15,096 nt of DNA from CAYYOS01 sp964473355 (GTDB lineage Bacteria > Pseudomonadota > Gammaproteobacteria > Burkholderiales > REEB80), in NCBI GenBank assembly GCA_964473355.1, contig CAYYOS010000055.1, forward strand, positions 1 to 15,096. The letters run 5' to 3'. This document shows positions 6,740-13,685 of the stretch, piece by piece. The notes below the pieces were generated by a model. The model saw only the letters and a program-made list of their open reading frames with translations. It was not told where the DNA came from and did no database searches. The position numbers were made by a program, and so were the translations under genes. The stretch's first letter is position 1. Every line of letters begins with the position of its first letter.

Positions 6740-8167
6740 ATGTCCAAGTGCACTTATATTGCAGCCAGTGTTGTCTTTGCCACTTGCCTAGCGCACGCCG
6801 CGCCGGAGCCGATGACCACGCTTAAAGAGCAACAAGAAGTGGCCGTTACTATCTATAACGAAAATTTAGCTTTGATAAAAGACACCCGAAAAGTAAAACT
6901 GCCAGCGGGTGAGAGTAAGCTCGCCTGGCGAGACGTCTCGGCGCGTATGCGAGCTGAGACCGCGCTATTGCGTAATATCACGCACCCCAAAGGCTTGTCT
7001 TTAGTGGAGCAAAACTTCGATTTTGACTTGCTCACGCCGCAAAAACTATTGGAGAAGTATGTGGGCCAGAACGTGACGGTGCTGCGCACCCATCCTACCA
7101 CTGGCGTGGACACACGCGAAGAAGCAACAGTACTCGCCGTCAACGATGGCATCGTGCTGAAATATTTGGATCGGATCGAAACCGGCGTACCCGGGCGAAT
7201 TGCTTTTAAGAGCGTGCCGGCCCATTTACGCGATCGCCCGACGCTAGTTGTTAGCCTAAATGCTGCGCAGGCCGGGGAAGATACGCTGGAACTTTCTTAT
7301 CTGACGGCAGGCTTAAGTTGGCGCGCGGATTATGTCGCGGAGCTTTCTAAAAACGACGATAAGCTAGATCTTAATGGCTGGGTTACCTTAACCAACGCCA
7401 GCGGCGCGACCTATCAAAATGCCAGGCTGCAATTAGTTGCCGGCGATGTTAACCAGGTGCAAGACATGGTGCAGCGGAGTCGGGCACTGCAAGCGCCGGC
7501 GACTGCCGTCCTGGAGAAGCGGGCCATGGTTGAAGAAAATTTGTTTGAATACCACCTCTACACGCTGGATCGTCTAACCACCATAGCGGAGAATCAAACC
7601 AAGCAAGTGGCGTTGATGAGTGCTACCGCCGTCCCCGTAACCAAAGAACTTTTATTGCGGGGCGCCGATTATTATTATCGAGCGAGCTATGGCGATATCG
7701 GTCAAAGAATGAAAGTTGGCGTCTTCGTTGAATTTGAAAATAAGGGCGCGGGTTTAGGGATACCTCTCCCAAAAGGTGTGGTTCGAGTGTACAAAAAAGA
7801 TAGCGCAGGGAATGCGCAATTTGTCGGCGAAGATCGCATTGACCATACCCCAAAAAACGAGAAAATACGTTTAAAGTTAGGTGAGGCATTTGACGTTACC
7901 GCCGATAAAAAACAAATCAGCTTTGAGAAAATTGCTGGTACCAGCCGCTACAATTATATTTTTGACGTGGCGTTTGAAATTGTTTTAAAGAATGCCAAGG
8001 ACGAGGCGGTGCAAGTGAAAGTAATGGAGCCCATCCCAGGCGATTGGCAGATGTTGTCCGAATCGTCCGCGCACCTTAAAGAAGCTTCTAACACGGCGGT
8101 ATGGAATGTGAAGGTGCCGGCGAACGGTAAGGCAGTATTGACCTATAAAACTCGGGTACGCCAATAA
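6740..8167 (+). CDS. Secreted DUF4139 domain-containing protein
   Basis: From the ATG at 6740 the product has 475 residues. An earlier in-frame GTG at 6713 would add nine residues, but the ATG gives a clean signal peptide (MSK, hydrophobic core, likely cleavage after AHA at residue 20), so I prefer it. The mature protein looks like a DUF4139 family member: an N-terminal beta region with VTIYNENLALIKD, a central block with LSYLTAGLSWRADYVAEL and GWVTLTNASGATY, and a C-terminal beta-rich part with LPKGVVRVYKKD and ending in VLTYKTRVRQ. No enzyme motif or membrane anchor is visible. The family is widespread in envelopes but without a settled role. It stands alone on the + strand behind a candidate regulated promoter and ends 12 bases from the convergent ABC-F gene. 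Confidence 0.88.
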   Translation: MSKCTYIAASVVFATCLAHAAPEPMTTLKEQQEVAVTIYNENLALIKDTRKVKLPAGESKLAWRDVSARMRAETALLRNITHPKGLSLVEQNFDFDLLTPQKLLEKYVGQNVTVLRTHPTTGVDTREEATVLAVNDGIVLKYLDRIETGVPGRIAFKSVPAHLRDRPTLVVSLNAAQAGEDTLELSYLTAGLSWRADYVAELSKNDDKLDLNGWVTLTNASGATYQNARLQLVAGDVNQVQDMVQRSRALQAPATAVLEKRAMVEENLFEYHLYTLDRLTTIAENQTKQVALMSATAVPVTKELLLRGADYYYRASYGDIGQRMKVGVFVEFENKGAGLGIPLPKGVVRVYKKDSAGNAQFVGEDRIDHTPKNEKIRLKLGEAFDVTADKKQISFEKIAGTSRYNYIFDVAFEIVLKNAKDEAVQVKVMEPIPGDWQMLSESSAHLKEASNTAVWNVKVPANGKAVLTYKTRVRQ

Positions 8168-8179
8168 CTTAGCGAGTAG

Positions 8180-9832
8180 CTAGCGACTCTGTTTGCCGTT
8201 AGCAACGCGCTTCGCGGTCATAGGGGAAGTATTGCCTTTCTGTAGCCGATCACGGCTTGCTAAATAATCTTCATAGTTCCCGGAATAATCAATAATGCCT
8301 TCAGGGGTCATATCGAGAATACGGGTGGCGAGCGAGGACACAAATTCTCGGTCGTGACTGACAAAAAACAAAGTGCCTTTATAGTTTTCGAGTGCTAAGT
8401 TTAGCGCCTCAATAGATTCCATATCCAAGTGATTGGTCGGCTCATCCAACACTAATACGTTCGGTTCTTGTAGCAATAATTTACCGAATAACATACGGCC
8501 CTCTTCTCCGCCGGAGATCACGCGCACGGATTTGTGCACTTCATCACCGGAAAATAACAATCGTCCCAAAGTGGCGCGTACCAGTTGGTCGTCGGAACCC
8601 GGTTTTGTCCACTGTTTCATCCAGTCAAAAAGGCTGGTATCCTCGGCAAAATCCTTGCTATGATCCTGGGCAAAATAACCAATCTGTGCGTGCTCGGCCC
8701 AAGCTATCGTGCCGAAATCTGCTTTTAACTCGCCAATTAAGGTGCGCAGTAGCGTGGTTTTTCCTATGCCGTTGGGGCCAATAATTGCCAGCCGTTCGCC
8801 CGATTCGATGAACAAGTTTAGGCTGTTAAATAGCGTCGGGCCGTCATATTTTTTGCTAAGATTTTTAACTTCAAGGGCGACGCGACGCAGCGGCTTCGCC
8901 ACTTCAAAGCGAATAAAAGGTGACATGCGGCTAGAGGGTTTGACGTCTTCCAATTTAATTTTTTCAATTTGCCGCGCTCGGGAGGTCGCTTGCCGCGCCT
9001 TTGAGGCGTTGGCCGAGAAGCGGCTGACAAAATGCTGGAGCTCGGCGATTTGGGTTTTCTTCTTGGCGTTTTCCGAGAGCATGCGATTTCTAACCTCGGT
9101 GGACGCGGTCATGAAATCATCATAGTTGCCGGGATAAACCCGAACTTGACCATAATCGACGTCGGCCATGTGGGTACACACGCTGTTTAAAAAATGCCGG
9201 TCATGAGAAATAATAATCATGGTGCTGGAACGCTCATTGAGCACGTCTTCTAGCCAGCGGATGCTATTAATGTCGAGGTTGTTAGTAGGCTCATCCAAAA
9301 GCATAATGTCGGGATCAGCAAACAACACTTGGGCCAGCAACACCCGCAATTTAAACCCGGGCGCAACGGCGCGCATTAACCCCGCATGCAATTCCAAAGG
9401 TATGCCCACGCCTAGCAATAATTCCCCGGCGCGAGATTCAGCGGTATAACCGTCAAGTTCGGCAAAATGCCCTTCTAGCTCGGCAACTTTAAGGCCGTCT
9501 TCTTCGCTCATTTCCGCCTGGCCGTAAATTCGATCGCGCTCCTGCTTCACCTGCCACAACTCAGCGTGGCCCATGATGACCGTATCAACGACATTAAAAT
9601 CTTCAAAGGCAAATTGATCTTGATTGAGTTTGCTAACACGCTCCCCGCTGTCAATCGCAATATTTCCCGAAGTGGCTTCTAAATCCCCGCTTAAAATTTT
9701 CATAAACGTGGATTTGCCACAACCGTTTGCGCCAATTAAGCCATAGCGGTTGCCATCGCCAAATTTAACGGAAACGTTTTCGAATAGCGGCTTGGCCCCA
9801 AACTGCATGGTTAAGTTGCTAGTGGTAATCAT
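8180..9832 (-). CDS. ybiT: ABC-F ATPase of the YbiT type
   Basis: The 550-residue protein has two ATPase halves and no membrane segments, as in ABC-F translation factors that bind the ribosome near the exit site. Visible motifs are Walker A GANGCGKST (34-42) and Walker B IMLLDEPTNNLD (176-187) in the first half, and Walker A GPNGIGKTT (352-360), signature SGGEEGR (440-446) and Walker B VLVLDEPTNHLD (459-470) in the second. The first signature is degenerate (VAPGFKLR, 156-163), as I recall for E. coli YbiT. The linker of about 240-310, rich in K and R and with FVSRFSANASKARQATS, is the P-site tRNA interaction region of ABC-F proteins. It aligns closely with remembered YbiT throughout, with about 20 extra residues of basic tail. 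The gene follows dksA on the same strand after 111 bases and converges on the DUF4139 gene. Confidence 0.96.
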   Translation of the reverse strand: MITTSNLTMQFGAKPLFENVSVKFGDGNRYGLIGANGCGKSTFMKILSGDLEATSGNIAIDSGERVSKLNQDQFAFEDFNVVDTVIMGHAELWQVKQERDRIYGQAEMSEEDGLKVAELEGHFAELDGYTAESRAGELLLGVGIPLELHAGLMRAVAPGFKLRVLLAQVLFADPDIMLLDEPTNNLDINSIRWLEDVLNERSSTMIIISHDRHFLNSVCTHMADVDYGQVRVYPGNYDDFMTASTEVRNRMLSENAKKKTQIAELQHFVSRFSANASKARQATSRARQIEKIKLEDVKPSSRMSPFIRFEVAKPLRRVALEVKNLSKKYDGPTLFNSLNLFIESGERLAIIGPNGIGKTTLLRTLIGELKADFGTIAWAEHAQIGYFAQDHSKDFAEDTSLFDWMKQWTKPGSDDQLVRATLGRLLFSGDEVHKSVRVISGGEEGRMLFGKLLLQEPNVLVLDEPTNHLDMESIEALNLALENYKGTLFFVSHDREFVSSLATRILDMTPEGIIDYSGNYEDYLASRDRLQKGNTSPMTAKRVANGKQSR

Positions 9833-9943
9833 ATTTAACCCGGCGTTACAAAAGTGGAAGGTAGAATTTATTCAAGAAGCGATGCGGCGGAAATTTTGAG
9901 GATGGGGTACTACGGAGAGCGGGGCAGACGTGCAGCCTAGAGC

Positions 9944-10366
9944 TTATTTCGCCACCTGTTTTTCGCGCATTTCATCCAAGGTTTTGCAATCAATGCATAG
10001 CGTAGCGGTGGGCCGCGCTTCCAAACGCTTTAGGCCGATTTCTATTCCGCAGCCTTCACAATAACCATATTCACCGCTGTCGATCTTATCTATGGTCTCT
10101 TCAATTTTTTTGATAAGCTTGCGTTCGCGGTCTCGATTTCTCAGCTCCAGCGCCATGTCGGATTCCTGGCTGGCCCTATCGTTAGGGTCGGCAAAAATGG
10201 TAGCCTCATCTTGCATGGTATGCACAGTGCGATCAATATCCTGGCTTAATTCGGATTTCCACTCTTCGAGAATTTTACGAAAATGTGCCAGCTGCTTGGC
10301 GCTCATGTAGGCTTCGCCTTTTTTCATCGCATAAGGCTTAAATTGCTTGTGTAACTCTGCAGGCAT
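9944..10366 (-). CDS. dksA: RNA polymerase-binding transcription factor DksA
   Basis: DksA enters the secondary channel of RNA polymerase and, with ppGpp, carries the stringent response, lowering rRNA and raising amino acid promoter activity. The 140 residues show the coiled coil with the acidic tip DPNDRA (D60, D63, A65, equivalent to D71, D74 and A76 in E. coli), the ELRNRDRERKLIKKIEE helix (74-90) and a four-cysteine zinc finger (C103, C106, C124, C127). E. coli DksA has 151 residues; the shortening is at the N-terminus. The ATG at 10364-10366 has GAGTGG a few bases upstream. In enterobacteria dksA often stands next to gluQ; here the neighbours are an ABC-F gene downstream and a divergent CbbY-like gene. 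The 163-base upstream gap probably holds its promoter, but no clear -35/-10 pair is visible; the best -10 (GATAAT, minus strand) has no matching -35. Confidence 0.97.
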   Translation of the reverse strand: MPAELHKQFKPYAMKKGEAYMSAKQLAHFRKILEEWKSELSQDIDRTVHTMQDEATIFADPNDRASQESDMALELRNRDRERKLIKKIEETIDKIDSGEYGYCEGCGIEIGLKRLEARPTATLCIDCKTLDEMREKQVAK

Positions 10367-10529
10367 AGTCCACTCTTTGAAAGATTGTAAAAACTGCTTA
10401 AATTTAAAAAATCACAGAAGATCCATATTATCGCTGATATGCGCGACGCAAAGACCTAAAGCAGGGGCGTATCCTACCCGAAAATGCCGGTTTTAGCTAG
10501 CGTTTAAAACAAAGGAAAACTAACCCAAA

Positions 10530-11294
10530 ATGACTCTGGAAGCCTTAATTTTTGATGTCGACGGCACCCTTGCCGATACCGAGCGGGATGGCCATCGCCT
10601 GGCCTTTAACGCAGCATTCGAGGAGTTTTCCCTGAATTGGCGATGGGATGTCGAGCTCTATGGCCGGTTACTCAAAGTGACCGGGGGCAAGGAGCGCATC
10701 CGCCATTATGTGGCCGCTTTTAACCGCGACTACGTCCCGCCCCCTGATTTTGATGAACTGGTGGCAGCTTTGCATCACGCGAAAAACCAGCACTATGCGC
10801 GCTTGGTCAGTACCGGTGGGATCCCGCTGCGCCCCGGCATCAGGCGGTTAATAAAAGAGGCCAAGCAGGCAGGCATGCGTTTGGCGATAGCGACCACTAC
10901 GACCCCGGTAAATGTCAGCGCGCTTTTAGGCGCGGTGCAACTAGATGGTGATGATTGGTTTGAAGTAATAGGCGCAGGTGACGTCGTGCCACAAAAAAAA
11001 CCGGCGGCCGATATTTACACCTGGGTGCTGCATAAAATGGGTTTAAGCGCAGCGCAATGTCTGGCCTTGGAAGACTCGGAAAATGGTTTAATTTCAAGCT
11101 TGGCGGCGGGAATTAAAACCCTGGTCACCGTCAGTGACTACACGCAAAGCCACAAATTTTCCGGAGCGGTCGCCGTGCTCAGCGATCTGGGCGAACCACA
11201 ACAACCGATGCAGGTGTTGCAGGGGGAAGCCTTGGGAAAAACGTATGTCGATGTGGATTTACTTCGCTACTGGCACGGCATCCAAAGTAAGTAA
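10530..11294 (+). CDS. CbbY-like HAD-superfamily phosphatase
   Basis: The 254-residue protein is a haloacid dehalogenase-type phosphatase. Motif I is DVDGTLAD (nucleophile D9, acid D11), motif II is the TTTT at 122-125, the conserved lysine is in QKKPAADIY (K156/K157), and the metal-binding acids are in LEDSENG (E181, D182). The cap contains WRWDVELYGRLLKVTGGKERI (37-57), which closely matches CbbY of Rhodobacter, an enzyme that removes xylulose-1,5-bisphosphate, a rubisco inhibitor. That specific substrate is inferred by resemblance; other sugar phosphates are possible and no rubisco genes are in view. AAAGGA at 10511-10516 lies 13 bases before the ATG, slightly far. It is divergent from dksA, and its last 36 bases overlap the end of the opposing lipoprotein gene. 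Confidence 0.9.
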   Translation: MTLEALIFDVDGTLADTERDGHRLAFNAAFEEFSLNWRWDVELYGRLLKVTGGKERIRHYVAAFNRDYVPPPDFDELVAALHHAKNQHYARLVSTGGIPLRPGIRRLIKEAKQAGMRLAIATTTTPVNVSALLGAVQLDGDDWFEVIGAGDVVPQKKPAADIYTWVLHKMGLSAAQCLALEDSENGLISSLAAGIKTLVTVSDYTQSHKFSGAVAVLSDLGEPQQPMQVLQGEALGKTYVDVDLLRYWHGIQSK

Positions 11295-12050
11295 AAACTT
11301 TTCCGCCACCGTTGCCAGATCGTTATTGTAAGCCCGATAAAAAGCCAGATAAAATTCTTCACCGTCTTGTAAATCCAGCAAAAAGGCGGCAAAGGCGTCC
11401 GCGTTTATTCGCTGCAAATAGCTTATAAACAGCTGAGCTTGACGATAAAAGACGTGGATAGGTAGCACTAAATCCTGCGCATATCGCCGCAGGTGGCGCG
11501 AATTGCGGTGTTGCGGAAAAAAATAGAGCCCGGCTTTCGCCGCCGCTAAGGCTGCTTGGTCACTGACGGAATCCGCGCCCCCGCCATTTGCGACATAGGT
11601 CGCAAAGCCCTCATGAAACCACACCGGAATGCCGCTATCAAAATGACCGAGTTGTTGCCCAAAATGTAAGTGTGACAATTCGTGCTGCAATATCGATGGC
11701 AGCCTGCCGCGTTCTTCCTTAAATAGTTTGGGTGTTAAAAACAAGCGATTGCCAGCTACTACCGCGGCGGACAGATTGGGCGTTTTTACATAAGCGGCAA
11801 AACAGCTTAAGCTCGCGCAAATAAATATGTCGGGTGGCTGGCGAAACGGCCGGTAATGCGCCGCTTCTACTTTTTGCATGGCGGCCGGCAACAGCGTCGT
11901 TAATTCTTGCGCGTAAGCTTCGCCGCTGGGCTCATACTTAACATGCGGGGCGGGCGGGTAAGCCAAGAAATGTGCCGTGGAGCGTAAAGGAGGCAGGGCG
12001 CTGCAGCCGCCCAGCAGGGTAAACGTCACCCATAGAAAAAATCGCCGCAC
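11259..12050 (-). CDS. Putative lipoprotein with gluzincin-type zinc peptidase motif
   Basis: The 263-residue protein begins with a lipoprotein signal (MRRFF, hydrophobic run, lipobox LGGC with the lipidated cysteine at C16), so it should sit in the envelope. It carries HELSH (H123, E124, H127), a zinc-binding HExxH motif, and E147 in WFHEGFATYV, exactly 20 residues after the second histidine as in thermolysin. The HExxH with P-W-F-H-E-G-x-A-x-Y downstream is the pattern of the peptidase MA-like group. Activity is inferred; no substrate is known. Translation starts at GTG (12048-12050) with GGGGCGG just upstream. It is the last gene of a run with the FemAB-like and DUF302 genes, 27 bases after the latter. 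Its 3' end overlaps the convergent CbbY-like gene by 36 bases, so both stop codons lie inside the other gene's coding frame region. Confidence 0.82.
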   Translation of the reverse strand: MRRFFLWVTFTLLGGCSALPPLRSTAHFLAYPPAPHVKYEPSGEAYAQELTTLLPAAMQKVEAAHYRPFRQPPDIFICASLSCFAAYVKTPNLSAAVVAGNRLFLTPKLFKEERGRLPSILQHELSHLHFGQQLGHFDSGIPVWFHEGFATYVANGGGADSVSDQAALAAAKAGLYFFPQHRNSRHLRRYAQDLVLPIHVFYRQAQLFISYLQRINADAFAAFLLDLQDGEEFYLAFYRAYNNDLATVAEKFLLTLDAVPVAK

Positions 12051-12055
12051 TACCG

Positions 12056-12065
12056 CCCCGCGGGG
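12056..12065. repeat. CCCCGCGGGG palindrome covering the lipoprotein ribosome site
   Basis: A perfect 10-bp GC palindrome lies just before the GTG start of the lipoprotein gene and shares bases with its Shine-Dalgarno sequence. As there is no loop, it would pair between molecules or form only a poor hairpin, so a role in control is doubtful. Confidence 0.3.
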
Positions 12066-12077
12066 AGTCTGTGCTCG

Positions 12078-12467
12078 TTAGGTGGAAATTTTCTCGCGCA
12101 CGCGCTCCAATCGTGCTTTTACTTCTTTGCCTAAAGCGTGCACTTCGGGCTTGTCGACCAATTTCAGCACTGCTTCTGGATCCATAAATGTCACGGTGAT
12201 TTTTTTATTTAGTTCTTGACGGACCACTACATTACAGGGCAGTAATGCCCCGATATCCGGATCAGCCGAGATTGCTTGGTGCGCCAGCGGCGGATTGCAC
12301 GCGCCCAGGATGCGATACGGTAAGCCCTCTATATTCAGCTTGGCTTTCATGGTAGCCATGACATCGATATCGGTAAGCACCCCGAAACCTTCCACTTTGA
12401 GTGCATCGGTCACCTTGTTAATCGCTTCATCAAACGGCATATTTAATTGCGTGCTAAATGTATACAT
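12078..12467 (-). CDS. DUF302 domain-containing protein
   Basis: The 129-residue protein starts at the ATG at 12465-12467, which has a strong ribosome site (TAAGGAG, seven bases before). A longer reading from 12536 overlaps the upstream gene's end and lacks a good site, so I reject it. The sequence has the DUF302 hallmarks: VEGFGVLTDIDVMATMK (25-41), PYRILGACNPPLAHQA (50-65) and LLPCNVVVRQ (76-84 region), with conserved C57 and C78. There is no signal peptide or membrane segment. The family is often linked in annotation to sulfur or redox genes, but its biochemical role is not settled. It sits 19 bases after the FemAB-like gene and 27 bases before the lipoprotein gene, clearly one operon. Confidence 0.93.
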   Translation of the reverse strand: MYTFSTQLNMPFDEAINKVTDALKVEGFGVLTDIDVMATMKAKLNIEGLPYRILGACNPPLAHQAISADPDIGALLPCNVVVRQELNKKITVTFMDPEAVLKLVDKPEVHALGKEVKARLERVREKIST

Positions 12468-12486
12468 CACAAACTCCTTAGATAAC

Positions 12487-13614
12487 CTAGTTGGCTTTAA
12501 TTTTATAGGGACTATGTGCGCCCAGCTGCGCGACATAGTGTTGGTTCAATTGCGCTTCGCGGCCAAGAAATTCTTTTACCGCATTGGAAAAATCTGCCCG
12601 GGCTAGCCAGTGCGCAGACCACGTTTCTATGGGAACAAAGCCGCGGGCTAATTTATGCTCACCTTGCGCGCCGGCCTCAAACACGTCTAAGCCATGTTCT
12701 ATGCAAAATTCTATAGCTTGATAATAACAGGTTTCAAAATGAAGTTGCGGGACGGGGGTCAGGGCCCCCCAATAACGCCCGTAAAGCCTTTTTTCGTCAA
12801 ACAAATTTAAAGCGGCGGCAACGGGCACGCCTTGTTGCAAAGCGATGACTAGCAAAATATTCTCCCCCATCAGCGCGCCTAATTGTTCAAAAAATTTCAA
12901 GTTGAGGTAGGGCGAAGAATGGTGAGAGCGGTAGGTTTTAAGATAACAATTAAAAAACAATTGCCAATCAGTGGGTTTAATCTCGCTACCGCTTAGGCGC
13001 AGGAATGTAAGCCCGGCGTCGCTTATCTGGCGACGTTCCTGGCGGATTTTTTTGCGCTTTTCGCGCAGTAAGCCCTCTAAAAAATCTGTGAAGCTGGCAT
13101 AACCCCGGTTATACCAGTGGAACTGCACACCGGAACGTAATTGCATCCCTTGGAGTTGCATTTCCTCTGCCTCGTTTTTAGCTGGGAAAAGACAATGAAA
13201 AGAAGACAGTCCCAGCTCTCTCGCAAGGTTTAATGCGTGTCGAACCAGCGCCGCACGATGCTCCGGATCGCTGCCCAGCAGTCTTTTTCCGGTTACCGGT
13301 GTAAAGGGTACCGCGCTGAGCAATTTCGGGTAGTAGGCGAGCCCGCGGCGCGCATAACTATCCGCCCACGCCCAATCAAAAACGTATTCGCCGTAAGAAT
13401 GGTATTTGATATACAAGGGTAGGGCGGCGTGTAGTACCTCTTTCTCGTATAAGGCTAAAAAATAAGTAGACCAGCCGGAGCCTTCGTTTAAGCAGCCGCT
13501 GTTCTCCAAGCATGAGAAAAATTCGTGTCTTAAAAAAGGCTGGGTGCCGGTTAATTTATTCCATGCGTCGGGGTTGATATCGGTGATGGAAGTGGCAACT
13601 TGGATGGCTGGCAT
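12487..13614 (-). CDS. GNAT/FemAB-like acyltransferase family protein (PF04339, formerly DUF482)
   Basis: The 375-residue protein matches the DUF482 family, described as FemAB-like peptidoglycan biosynthesis/recognition proteins with a GNAT-type fold. Diagnostic stretches are YYPKLLSAVPFTPVTG (94-109), REKRKKIRQERR (184-195), LYGRYWGA (277-284), HFETCYYQAIEFCIEHGLD (292-310) and FEAGAQGEHKLARGF (312-326). No signal peptide or membrane helix is seen, so it is probably cytoplasmic. The reaction, perhaps transfer of an aminoacyl or acyl group, is inferred from the fold. The ATG at 13612-13614 lacks a clear Shine-Dalgarno site. It is the first gene of a three-gene minus-strand operon with DUF302 and a metallopeptidase-like lipoprotein, and divergent from nadE across 71 bases that probably hold both promoters. 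Confidence 0.9.
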   Translation of the reverse strand: MPAIQVATSITDINPDAWNKLTGTQPFLRHEFFSCLENSGCLNEGSGWSTYFLALYEKEVLHAALPLYIKYHSYGEYVFDWAWADSYARRGLAYYPKLLSAVPFTPVTGKRLLGSDPEHRAALVRHALNLARELGLSSFHCLFPAKNEAEEMQLQGMQLRSGVQFHWYNRGYASFTDFLEGLLREKRKKIRQERRQISDAGLTFLRLSGSEIKPTDWQLFFNCYLKTYRSHHSSPYLNLKFFEQLGALMGENILLVIALQQGVPVAAALNLFDEKRLYGRYWGALTPVPQLHFETCYYQAIEFCIEHGLDVFEAGAQGEHKLARGFVPIETWSAHWLARADFSNAVKEFLGREAQLNQHYVAQLGAHSPYKIKAN

Positions 13615-13685
13615 AATTGCAAATTTTGCTACAGAATAAGGTCTATGCCCAGCTTTGTCTTGTACCGCCGCAAATTTCCCAGCCC

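Noticed and set aside
8709..9125. A 138-codon open frame opposite the ABC-F gene
   Set aside because: It mirrors the linker and second Walker A region of a strongly conserved gene, so it is a by-product of that coding sequence.
10367..10529. Promoter TTGAAA-16-TAAATT for the CbbY-like gene
   Set aside because: The -10 matches only four of six bases and the -35 overlaps the dksA ribosome-site area, so it is not strong enough to list as a feature.
12468..12536. N-terminal extension of the DUF302 protein
   Set aside because: It overlaps the end of the upstream FemAB-like gene and has no good ribosome site, whereas the inner ATG has TAAGGAG at proper spacing and matches the family start.
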